From: Oscillospiraceae bacterium
GTDB lineage: Bacteria; Bacillota; Clostridia; Oscillospirales; Ruminococcaceae
Direction: 5' to 3'
DNA: 5,598 nucleotides
Assembly (NCBI GenBank): GCA_029098085.1
Contig: JAQXNQ010000116.1
Span: forward strand, 1 to 5,598
How positions within the stretch are numbered: the stretch's first letter is position 1; every line of letters starts with the position of its first letter. The notes beneath the pieces are model-generated. The model searched no databases and had not been told where the DNA came from. It was given only the letters and a program-made list of their open reading frames with translations. This document shows, piece after piece, positions 1 through 5,598 of this stretch. The position numbers and the translations under genes were made by a program.

Positions 1-2
1 TC

Positions 3-989
3 TACGGCCCCAAAAAGGTGCTGACCCAGCTGGGCGGTCAGTGTCTTCATGCGAAATATATCGCCTTTACCCACCCGGTGACCGGAGAGCGGCTGGCCTT
101 TGACAGCCCGCTGCCGGTCGTGTTTCAGGATTTTCTCCGCAAGCTGCAGGGAGAGGCGGGAATGACCGACAAACCGCTTGACGGCTTGCTGATGGCGGTA
201 GACTGCGACGGAACCCTGCTCCGCAATGACAAGACCATTTCTCAGGGCAATAAGGACGCCATCCGCCGGTTCCGGCAGCTGGGCGGCACCTTTACCCTGG
301 CCACCGGCCGGTCGATTCCCACCGCGTCCTCCTATCTCTCCGAGCTGCAGATCGACACGCCGGTGATTCTTTACAACGGCGCCATGCTGTACGATCCTGC
401 GGGTTCCTCTGTTTTGTGGGAAGCGGTTTTGCCGGAATCGGTCCGGGATCTGCCCCGGCAGCTGATCGGGCGGTTCCCGGGAGTGGGCATTGAGGTGCTG
501 GCGGAGGACAGCCTGTACGCGGTTCACTGGAACAGCCTGCTGGACGCCCATCTCAACGGCGTTTATCCGGTGCCCCATGTCCGCTGCAGTCTGGACGAGG
601 TCATGGACAAAACCTGGATCAAGCTGCTGCTGGCCCTGCCGGAGCAGCAAATGCCGGAGATGATTCGCTGGCTGCAGGGGCTGGAGCTTCCCGGTGTGCG
701 GCTGACCCACTCGGACCGGCACCTCTTTGAGGTGCTGCCCGAAAAGGCCGGCAAGGGGAATGCCCTGCGCCGCCTTTGCGACTACACCGGCTTTCCGCTG
801 GAAAAAACCATCGCCATGGGCGATTTCTATAACGATATGGACATGGTCCGGGAGGCAGGCTTTGGCGCCGCGCCCCGGAGTGCCTGCCCTGAATTGCGGT
901 CACTGGCCGACTATGTGGCGGCAGACAATGAACAGGATGCTGTCGCAGAGGTCATTGAGTATATCATTGAGCACCCTTCTCTTTTATAA
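3..989 (+). CDS. RluA-family pseudouridine synthase C-terminus fused in frame to a Cof-type HAD phosphatase (5' partial)
   Basis: The frame is open from the left edge to TAA at 987-989 (328 visible residues). Residues 1-49 resemble the end of RluA/RluD rRNA or tRNA pseudouridine synthases: a YGPKK start, a GGQCLHAK segment, then HPVTGERLAFDSPLP and FQDFLRKL. The catalytic synthase domain would lie beyond the edge. After a very short linker, a complete HAD phosphatase of the Cof class (C2-type cap) begins at Met54 (base 162) and runs 275 residues, the usual length of a stand-alone Cof protein. Numbered from that Met, motif I is D14-C-D16-G-T (nucleophile and acid/base Asp), motif II is T48 in ATGR, motif III is K198 in GKGNAL, and motif IV is G220-D221-FYN-D225 (Mg2+ site). 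Cof-type enzymes are cytosolic Mg2+-dependent phosphatases acting on sugar phosphates, flavin or pyridoxal phosphates; the substrate here cannot be told. It may be a true fusion or a HAD protein translated separately from base 162. Confidence 0.85.
   Translation, partial: YGPKKVLTQLGGQCLHAKYIAFTHPVTGERLAFDSPLPVVFQDFLRKLQGEAGMTDKPLDGLLMAVDCDGTLLRNDKTISQGNKDAIRRFRQLGGTFTLATGRSIPTASSYLSELQIDTPVILYNGAMLYDPAGSSVLWEAVLPESVRDLPRQLIGRFPGVGIEVLAEDSLYAVHWNSLLDAHLNGVYPVPHVRCSLDEVMDKTWIKLLLALPEQQMPEMIRWLQGLELPGVRLTHSDRHLFEVLPEKAGKGNALRRLCDYTGFPLEKTIAMGDFYNDMDMVREAGFGAAPRSACPELRSLADYVAADNEQDAVAEVIEYIIEHPSLL
149..164 (+). promoter_or_regulatory. Possible internal ribosome-binding site and ATG for the HAD domain
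   Basis: GGGAG at 149-153 lies 8 bases before an in-frame ATG at 162-164. That Met falls exactly at the natural beginning of a Cof-type HAD protein, just before the first beta strand that carries the nucleophile. Spacing and purine content suit a Shine-Dalgarno site, so the phosphatase may be made as its own polypeptide as well as, or instead of, a fusion product. The same bases also code for the linker, so a chance match is possible. Confidence 0.45.
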
Positions 990-996
990 GAGTACC

Positions 997-1027
997 CGCC
1001 CGTCTTTCCGCACAGACGGGCGCTTTT
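997..1027 (+). terminator. Rho-independent terminator-like hairpin between the HAD gene and the transketolase pair
   Basis: A perfect 9-bp stem pairs CGCCCGTCT (997-1005) with AGACGGGCG (1014-1022) around an 8-base loop, followed by C and four T. It starts 8 bases after the HAD stop codon. The short T-run suggests incomplete termination. Only about 28 bases separate it from the ribosome-binding site of the next gene. Confidence 0.7.
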
Positions 1028-1055
1028 GAGAAACAGCCGTGTGCGGCGGCGGAAT

Positions 1056-1070
1056 GGAGTCATAAACATG
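1056..1070 (+). promoter_or_regulatory. Ribosome-binding site that sets the transketolase N-subunit start
   Basis: GGAG at 1056-1059 is 8 bases before ATG at 1068-1070. The frame stays open upstream to a TTG at 1026, but that codon lies in the T-run of the preceding terminator. The extra 14 residues it would add are Arg-rich and unlike any transketolase N-terminus. The ATG at 1068 is therefore preferred. Confidence 0.8.
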
Positions 1071-1910
1071 GAAGCTGCATCCAAAAAAGAACTGATGAAG
1101 TTTGCCTGCAAGATTCGTCTCGGCGTCATTGAGGGAACCTATCACGCCAAATCCGGTCATCCGGGCGGTTCGCTGTCCATTGCCGATCTGCTGGCCTATC
1201 TGTACGGACGGGAGATGAAGGTGGATCCCAAAAACCCGAAGGATCCTGCCCGTGACCGTCTGGTGCTGTCCAAGGGACACACCGCCCCTGCCCTCTATGC
1301 CGCTCTGGCGGAGAAGGGCTATTTCTCCGCGGAGGAGCTGCAGAGCCTGCGTCATACCGGCGCCATGCTGCAGGGCCACCCCGATATGAAGCACACCCCC
1401 GGTGTGGATATGTCCACCGGCTCTCTGGGACAGGGCGTTTCCGCCGCCTGCGGCATGGCTCTGGCCGGCAAGATCGACGGCGCCGATTACCGGGTCTACG
1501 CCATCCTGGGCGACGGCGAGATTGAAGAGGGTCAGGTCTGGGAGGCCGCCATGTTTGCGGCTCACTACAAGCTGGACAATCTCTGCGCCGTGGTGGACAA
1601 CAACGGCCTGCAGATCGACGGCCCGGTTTCCGAGGTCATGTCTCCCTACCCCATCCCTGAAAAGTTTGCCGCCTTCGGCTGGCATGTGATCACCATCGAC
1701 GGGCACGATTTCGACCAGATCGAAGCGGCCTTTGCAGAGGCCAGAAAGGTTAAGGGCAAGCCCACGGCCATTATCCAGCACTCTGTGAAGGGCAAGGGTG
1801 TTTCCTTCATGGAAAATCAGGTTTCCTGGCACGGTGCCGCGCCCAACGCGGAGCAGTACCAGCAGGCCAAGGAAGAGCTGACGGCTGCGCTGGCGGCGCT
1901 GGAAGCCTAA
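1068..1910 (+). CDS. Transketolase, N-terminal subunit (thiamine diphosphate-binding half)
   Basis: This 280-residue protein matches the first third of a full transketolase, the usual size of the N-terminal subunit where the enzyme is split. With its partner it transfers two-carbon ketol units between sugar phosphates in the cytosolic non-oxidative pentose phosphate pathway. Visible motifs: SGHPGGSLS (H31), SKGHTAPALYA (H71), QGHPD (H104) and STGSLGQG (116-123). The thiamine diphosphate/metal signature opens with G148-D149-G150-E151 and closes with D177-N178-N179. SWHGAAP (H255) lies near the C-terminus. These histidines correspond to substrate- and cofactor-contacting positions known in yeast transketolase. 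The protein ends soon after the WHG motif, as expected for a separate subunit. The C-terminal subunit gene begins 24 bases after its stop, so the two are almost surely co-transcribed and form a heterotetramer. The related 1-deoxyxylulose-5-phosphate synthase is unlikely because that enzyme is a single long chain. Confidence 0.95.
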   Translation: MEAASKKELMKFACKIRLGVIEGTYHAKSGHPGGSLSIADLLAYLYGREMKVDPKNPKDPARDRLVLSKGHTAPALYAALAEKGYFSAEELQSLRHTGAMLQGHPDMKHTPGVDMSTGSLGQGVSAACGMALAGKIDGADYRVYAILGDGEIEEGQVWEAAMFAAHYKLDNLCAVVDNNGLQIDGPVSEVMSPYPIPEKFAAFGWHVITIDGHDFDQIEAAFAEARKVKGKPTAIIQHSVKGKGVSFMENQVSWHGAAPNAEQYQQAKEELTAALAALEA

Positions 1911-1934
1911 TCGGGGAAAGGAAGGAATCGGATC

Positions 1935-2879
1935 ATGGCTGATATGAAAAAAATCGCAACCAGAGAGAGCTACGGCAACGCTCTGAAGGAGCTTGCCCCC
2001 AAATATCCGGATCTGGTGGTGCTGGACGCCGACCTGGCTGCCGCCACCAAGACCGGCATCTTCAAGAAGGCGTACCCTGACCGCTTCTTTGACTGCGGTA
2101 TCGCCGAAGCCAACATGATGGGCGTGGCTGCCGGTCTTGCCGCTGCGGGCAAGACGGTTTTCGCCTCCTCCTTTGCCATGTTTGCGGCAGGACGGGCCTT
2201 TGAGATCGTCCGCAACTCCATTGGATATCCCCATCTGCCGGTGAAGATCGGCGCCACCCACGCCGGCATCTCGGTGGGCGAGGACGGCGCCACCCATCAG
2301 TGCTGCGAGGATATCGCCCTCATGCGCACCATCCCCGGCATGACGGTCATCAATCCCGCTGACGATGTGGAGGCCAGAGCCGCTGTGGAAGCAGCGATTC
2401 TCCATGACGGCCCCGTCTATCTCCGGTTCGGACGGCTGGCGGTGCCGGTGTTCAACGACCCTGCCTCCTACAAATTTGAGCTGGGCAAGGGCATCACCCT
2501 GCGGGACGGCAAGGATATCACCATCGTGGCCACCGGTCTGATGGTCAATGAAGCCATCGAGGCCGGCAAGGCACTGGCGGAAGAGGGCATCGACGCCCGG
2601 ATCATCAACATCCACACCATCAAACCCCTGGACGAGGAGCTGATCTGCAAGGCTGCCGCCGAAACCGGCAGAATCCTGACAGTGGAGGAGCACAGCGTCA
2701 TCGGCGGTCTGGGCAGTGCGGTCTGCGACGCCGTGGCGGAGAAATGCCCCTGCGTCGTCAGAAAGATCGGCGTCAACGATACCTTCGGCTGCTCCGGCCC
2801 TGCGGCGGAGCTGCTGAAGAAGTTCGGCCTTTCCGCTGAGAACATCGTCAAGAACGCAAAGGAAATGCTGGGCCGCTGA
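1935..2879 (+). CDS. Transketolase, C-terminal subunit (pyrimidine-binding and C-terminal domains)
   Basis: This 314-residue protein completes the split transketolase. Its start is fixed by AGGAAGG at 1919-1925, 9 bases before the ATG. The pyrimidine-binding domain (about residues 7-170) contains CGIAEANMMG. E58 there matches the glutamate that activates the thiamine aminopyrimidine ring, reaching into the active site formed with the N-terminal subunit. DGATHQ (117-122) carries H121, the equivalent of a conserved substrate-contacting histidine. The GPVYLRFGR segment ends this domain. Residues from about 185 onward (DITIVATGLM, HTIKPLD, VEEHSVIGGLGSAV) form the transketolase C-terminal domain. 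All expected motifs are present and the length is normal. A strong hairpin follows within 20 bases, so this is probably the last gene of its transcript. The fold resembles the E1 beta subunit of 2-oxoacid dehydrogenases, but the neighbouring N-subunit makes transketolase the clear choice. Confidence 0.95.
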   Translation: MADMKKIATRESYGNALKELAPKYPDLVVLDADLAAATKTGIFKKAYPDRFFDCGIAEANMMGVAAGLAAAGKTVFASSFAMFAAGRAFEIVRNSIGYPHLPVKIGATHAGISVGEDGATHQCCEDIALMRTIPGMTVINPADDVEARAAVEAAILHDGPVYLRFGRLAVPVFNDPASYKFELGKGITLRDGKDITIVATGLMVNEAIEAGKALAEEGIDARIINIHTIKPLDEELICKAAAETGRILTVEEHSVIGGLGSAVCDAVAEKCPCVVRKIGVNDTFGCSGPAAELLKKFGLSAENIVKNAKEMLGR

Positions 2880-2895
2880 CAAGCGCCCGGAAGAG

Positions 2896-2934
2896 AAAAG
2901 GAGATGCCCTGTTTGGAGCATCTCCTTTTGTTTT
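2896..2934. terminator. Bidirectional Rho-independent terminator between convergent genes
   Basis: A perfect 12-bp stem pairs AAAAGGAGATGC (2896-2907) with GCATCTCCTTTT (2918-2929) around a 10-base loop. On the plus strand it is followed by GTTTT, and on the minus strand by CTCTT, so each strand has a T-rich tail. It lies 16 bases after the transketolase stop and 3 bases beyond the dehydrogenase stop on the other strand, so it can serve both. Confidence 0.9.
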
Positions 2935-3943
2935 ACGCCATGGTTTCCAGCATGCCGAGGGATACCTCGTACAGGCAGGGCTCGCCCTTCTCCATCCGCA
3001 GATATTCGTCGGCCATGTAAGCGCCCATGCGGGCCACCTCGCTTCCCATGCTGCCGGCGATATGCGGCGTGAGCACCACGTTCTCCATACACCAGAGGGG
3101 GCTGTCCGCCGCGGGCGGTTCCGGCCAGGTGACATCCAGCAGAGCGGTGCGGCCAGGCTCCTCCTGCAGGGCGCGGATCAGATCCGCCTCCACCACCTGT
3201 GCGCCCCGGCCGGTGTTGATGAAGGTCGCGTTGGACTTCATAAGAGAGAAATGCCGGTAGGTGAGCATGCCCTGGGTGGTGGGCAGATTGGCGATGTGGT
3301 TGGAGATGGTCTGGCATTGGGAGAAGATCTCTTCCAGCGTGGCCCGTTTCGTTCCCAGCCTTGCCAGCTTTTCATCGGACGCGAAGGGATCGAAGGTCAG
3401 CGTCTCAAGATGGTAGCCCCGAAGCATCTCCAGCACCCGGGAGCCGATCATGCCGGCGCCCAGAATGCCTACCTTTTCGCTGTAATTGCCGGGGAAGGAG
3501 GCCGAGTACTGCTGGGCGGCTGCCTGTCCCTGCTTCCGGTAGATGCGGGCGCTCCGGAACATGCCTTTGCCGGACAGGATGATCTGCGCCACCGTGTGCT
3601 CCGCCACCGGAATGGCGTTGGCGGCCCAGGCACTGAACACCCGGACGCCGCAGCTTAAAAAGGGCCGGGCAAACTGCTGTACCGAACCGGCGGCATAAAA
3701 AACCGCCTTCAGATTGGGGAAATACATTTGAATCTGCTCCTCGGTCAGAGCGGGCATGCCCCAGGTGGAAAAGAGATAGTCAGTTTTGGAGAGCTGTTCC
3801 CGGCACGCTTCCAGCTGGTCGGGGAGGAGCACGTCGCCAGGCAGCTCCAGCGTTTCGCGGAGGAGGGCGAGGGTTTCAGCGTCGTAGGCGTCAAACATGC
3901 GGTTTCTGGCGCTGCTGCTGATAAAGAAGGCGGATGATTTCAT
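2933..3943 (-). CDS. D-isomer-specific 2-hydroxyacid dehydrogenase, NAD-dependent
   Basis: This 336-residue protein has the length and order of the D-2-hydroxyacid dehydrogenase family: split substrate domain, central Rossmann domain, and C-terminal return to the substrate domain. The nucleotide loop is G162-A-G164-M-I-G167. D185 at the end of the second strand (LTFDPF) favours NAD over NADP. The catalytic set is present: R246 in NTGRGA, E275 in DVTWPEPP and H294 in TPHIAGS. The family reversibly reduces 2-keto acids to D-2-hydroxy acids in the cytosol. The usual glycine-rich substrate loop (GxGxDNID type) reads AAGSVQQF at 84-91, so this is a divergent subgroup and the substrate is unknown. 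AAAGGA (minus strand, 3956-3951) lies 7 bases before the ATG. It follows the sugar-binding protein gene on the same strand, separated by 86 bases with a hairpin, which hints at sugar-acid or polysaccharide-derived substrates. Confidence 0.9.
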   Translation of the reverse strand: MKSSAFFISSSARNRMFDAYDAETLALLRETLELPGDVLLPDQLEACREQLSKTDYLFSTWGMPALTEEQIQMYFPNLKAVFYAAGSVQQFARPFLSCGVRVFSAWAANAIPVAEHTVAQIILSGKGMFRSARIYRKQGQAAAQQYSASFPGNYSEKVGILGAGMIGSRVLEMLRGYHLETLTFDPFASDEKLARLGTKRATLEEIFSQCQTISNHIANLPTTQGMLTYRHFSLMKSNATFINTGRGAQVVEADLIRALQEEPGRTALLDVTWPEPPAADSPLWCMENVVLTPHIAGSMGSEVARMGAYMADEYLRMEKGEPCLYEVSLGMLETMA

Positions 3944-3970
3944 AGCTGCGTCCTTTCTATGCTGCCTGCA

Positions 3971-4008
3971 GAAAGAACCGGCGCGGCTCCGTGAAGGAAC
4001 CGTGCCGG
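3971..4008 (-). terminator. Terminator-like hairpin after the binding-protein gene
   Basis: Bases 3978-3990 pair with 3996-4008 as a 13-position stem around a 5-base loop, with one mismatch and one G-U wobble. On the minus strand the stem is followed by TTCTTTC (3977-3971), a weak U-rich tail. It begins about 21 bases after the binding-protein stop. It leaves only about 27 bases before the dehydrogenase ATG. It could act as a partial terminator or as a 3'-end stabilising stem. Confidence 0.65.
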
Positions 4009-4029
4009 CCGGACAGGAGGCAGCTGTTG

Positions 4030-5598
4030 TTATTTCTGTTCGTCGTAGTAGCGCTGATAGATCTCCAGAGCCTTGTCAGCACCCATGTTGGAGAAGGTCT
4101 TCTGGAATTCTTCCCAGGAGGAATCGGTCACGCCCTCGGTCACCCAGGCGGCGAAGGTGGTGTCGATATAGGAGGTGATTTCGGACTTGATGATGTTGAT
4201 TTCCTTGGCATCCTCGCTGGTCATCCAGATGGAAGCGGGATACAGCGCCATGCCCTGAGGCTCATACTTGGCGTATTCGGCATCGATGGGATCCTTCTGG
4301 ATGGAGACGGGAGGCAGCACATCCTGCTTGTGCCATTCGTCGGAGGTTACGATGAACTTCTTGGCAACGCCGGGCATCAGGTTGTATTCACCATCACGGT
4401 TCCAGTCAATGGGACGAAGCTGCTTGTAGGTGCCGTCAGGCTGCACCTCCAGATGCTCACCGATCAGCTGTGCGCTGTTGAGCTGCAGGGAGTTTTCGGG
4501 GGTGCAGAGGTTGTCGATCCAGCGCAGGCAGAGCTCGGGATTCTCAGCGGAAGTAGTGACCACGGTGGCGCCACGATCCAGCGAGAAGCTGTTTTCCTCG
4601 GGCCAGGCAGGGGCATGTCCGTCGCCGGCATCCAGAGGAACACAGGCCACAAAGCGGTCGTCCTCGGCATCGTACTGGGTGGAGCCCTGTCTCCAGGCGG
4701 TGGTAAAGCCGATAATGTCATCGGCGTTCTTCAGCTTGGCATTGTACATGGAGCCGTTCTGGGTGAAGGTCTCGACATCCATCAGGCCGTCAACCCACAG
4801 GGAGTGCAGATACTCCACAAAGGCGCGGAATTCCGGCTCGGTCACCGACCAGACGGCCTTGTCGCCCTTGATATACACGCCATTGCGCAGGAAGCCGAAG
4901 GAGGCGCCGAAGTCGTAGAGGTTCCCGACGCTGGAGGGAGACCAGGGAATTTCGTCAGCCACGCTATTGCCATTGGGATCCTGGGTCTTGAAGGCGGTCA
5001 GGACTTCCTTGAACTGCTCCAGGGTCATGGGAGTCATGGGATCGCAGTCAAAGGACAGATCCACCTTGGCCAGCCAGTTCTGGTTGATGTAGGGGGTGGT
5101 GCCGTAGCTGAAGTGGCCGCCACCCACCTCCATGATGTTGGGGATCGAGTAGATGTTGCCGTCGGGAGCGGTGGAAGAAGCCTTCCATTCGGGATGCTCG
5201 GCAAAGTAACCGGCCACAGTGGGCATATACTCGTCGATATAGTCCTGGAGGGCGAGGAATTTGCCGCCGGAGCCCAGGGACAGCACATCGTCGTCGGTGA
5301 ATATCCCCATGCTCTGGTAAATATCCGGCTGATTGTCCGCCGCCATCATGACGTTCTTCTTCTCGGTCCAGGCGCTCTGCAGCACATCGGTCCATTCCAC
5401 ATGGACGTTGGTCTTTTCTTCCAGCTCCTGCCAGAAGCGGACATCCGCATTGCCGGGACGGCCATCCTGAATCAGGGCACAGACAGTGATGGTCTGGGGC
5501 TCCTCCACCAGAGGCAGACCGGTGGTGTTGATCTTCAGTCCGGTGTCCTCCGGCTGACTGGAGGTCTGGGAAGAGGACGAGGCGGTCTGAGAAGAAGA
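4030..5598 (-). CDS. ABC transporter extracellular carbohydrate-binding lipoprotein, LplA/AlgQ-like (5' partial)
   Basis: The frame is open from the right edge (522 visible residues) to TAA at 4032-4030. The GTG at 5508 is not the real start, because coding continues upstream. Visible residues 1-17 are rich in Ser, Gln and Thr (SSSQTASSSSQTSSQ), typical of the flexible tether after a lipoprotein cysteine; the signal peptide and lipobox would be outside the window. The mature domain begins near ITVCALIQDG, with FWQELEEKTNVHVEW typical of family 1 sugar-binding proteins. An EF-hand-like loop lies at 207-216 (D207, N209, N211, D215, E216). FVEYLHSLWVDGLMD and the C-terminal AAWVTEG...SSWEEFQKTFSNMGADKALEIYQRYYD are typical of the large LplA-type binding proteins. 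It would sit on the outer face of the membrane and deliver a sugar or oligosaccharide to an ABC permease, probably encoded beyond the right edge. The substrate cannot be assigned. Confidence 0.9.
   Translation of the reverse strand, partial: SSSQTASSSSQTSSQPEDTGLKINTTGLPLVEEPQTITVCALIQDGRPGNADVRFWQELEEKTNVHVEWTDVLQSAWTEKKNVMMAADNQPDIYQSMGIFTDDDVLSLGSGGKFLALQDYIDEYMPTVAGYFAEHPEWKASSTAPDGNIYSIPNIMEVGGGHFSYGTTPYINQNWLAKVDLSFDCDPMTPMTLEQFKEVLTAFKTQDPNGNSVADEIPWSPSSVGNLYDFGASFGFLRNGVYIKGDKAVWSVTEPEFRAFVEYLHSLWVDGLMDVETFTQNGSMYNAKLKNADDIIGFTTAWRQGSTQYDAEDDRFVACVPLDAGDGHAPAWPEENSFSLDRGATVVTTSAENPELCLRWIDNLCTPENSLQLNSAQLIGEHLEVQPDGTYKQLRPIDWNRDGEYNLMPGVAKKFIVTSDEWHKQDVLPPVSIQKDPIDAEYAKYEPQGMALYPASIWMTSEDAKEINIIKSEITSYIDTTFAAWVTEGVTDSSWEEFQKTFSNMGADKALEIYQRYYDEQK

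Noticed and set aside
955..990. TTGAGT and TATAAG near the end of the HAD gene as a promoter for the transketolase genes
   Set aside because: The spacer between them is 24 bases, and the alternative TTGAGC at 967 gives only 12. A start here would also place the terminator hairpin at the very beginning of the transcript.
1026..1067. Upstream TTG start for the transketolase N-subunit, adding 14 residues
   Set aside because: It lies in the T-run of the terminator, has no ribosome-binding site, and the added residues do not resemble a transketolase N-terminus. The ATG at 1068 has a well-spaced GGAG.
984..3317. A 777-codon open frame on the minus strand, antisense to both transketolase genes and overlapping the dehydrogenase gene
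   Set aside because: It is rich in Gly, His, Arg and Gln with no recognisable domain, crosses a strong terminator, and lies opposite genes with intact motifs. Long antisense open frames are expected where third codon positions are G/C-rich.
3062..3658. A 198-codon plus-strand open frame opposite the dehydrogenase gene
   Set aside because: The dehydrogenase on the minus strand has every catalytic motif. This frame has a low-complexity Gly/Arg/His composition and no family signature.
5506..5508. GTG at 5508 as the start of the binding-protein gene
   Set aside because: The frame stays open to the window edge and codes for a Ser/Gln/Thr-rich lipoprotein tether, so the true start with signal peptide lies beyond the window.

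Overview
The window is about 5.6 kb of GC-rich DNA with tightly packed genes and G/C-rich third codon positions. It suggests a Gram-positive, Clostridia-like gut or sediment anaerobe, possibly of the Oscillospiraceae/Ruminococcaceae type. This rests on three things: the transketolase is split into two polypeptides, the right-hand gene is an LplA/AlgQ-type sugar-binding protein with a Ser/Gln/Thr-rich tether-like stretch, and the ribosome-binding sites are strong and purine-rich. The taxonomic placement is inference.

Layout. The left half reads rightward. Positions 3-989 hold the tail of an RluA-family pseudouridine synthase that continues, with no stop codon, into a complete Cof-type HAD phosphatase. 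A terminator-like hairpin (997-1027) follows. Next come the N-terminal (1068-1910) and C-terminal (1935-2879) halves of a transketolase, which together form one thiamine-diphosphate enzyme of the non-oxidative pentose phosphate pathway. A strong hairpin (2896-2934) with T-runs on both strands ends this unit and also the leftward unit facing it.

The right half reads leftward. An extracellular carbohydrate-binding lipoprotein (4030-5598, N-terminus beyond the window) is followed by a second terminator-like hairpin (3971-4008), then by a D-isomer-specific 2-hydroxyacid dehydrogenase (2933-3943). The binding protein would capture a sugar or oligosaccharide outside the cell. The dehydrogenase would interconvert a 2-hydroxy acid and a 2-keto acid inside. 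The transketolase pair on the facing strand would feed pentose and hexose phosphates into central metabolism. A functional link between the two halves is not shown by the sequence.

No stretch of 300 bases lacks a gene. I saw no tRNA, rRNA, CRISPR array, insertion sequence or attachment site. I did not find a clearly undescribed system. The most unusual points are the in-frame RluA-HAD fusion, two terminator-like hairpins sitting directly upstream of ribosome-binding sites with little room for a promoter, and an AlgQ-like calcium-loop signature in the binding protein.
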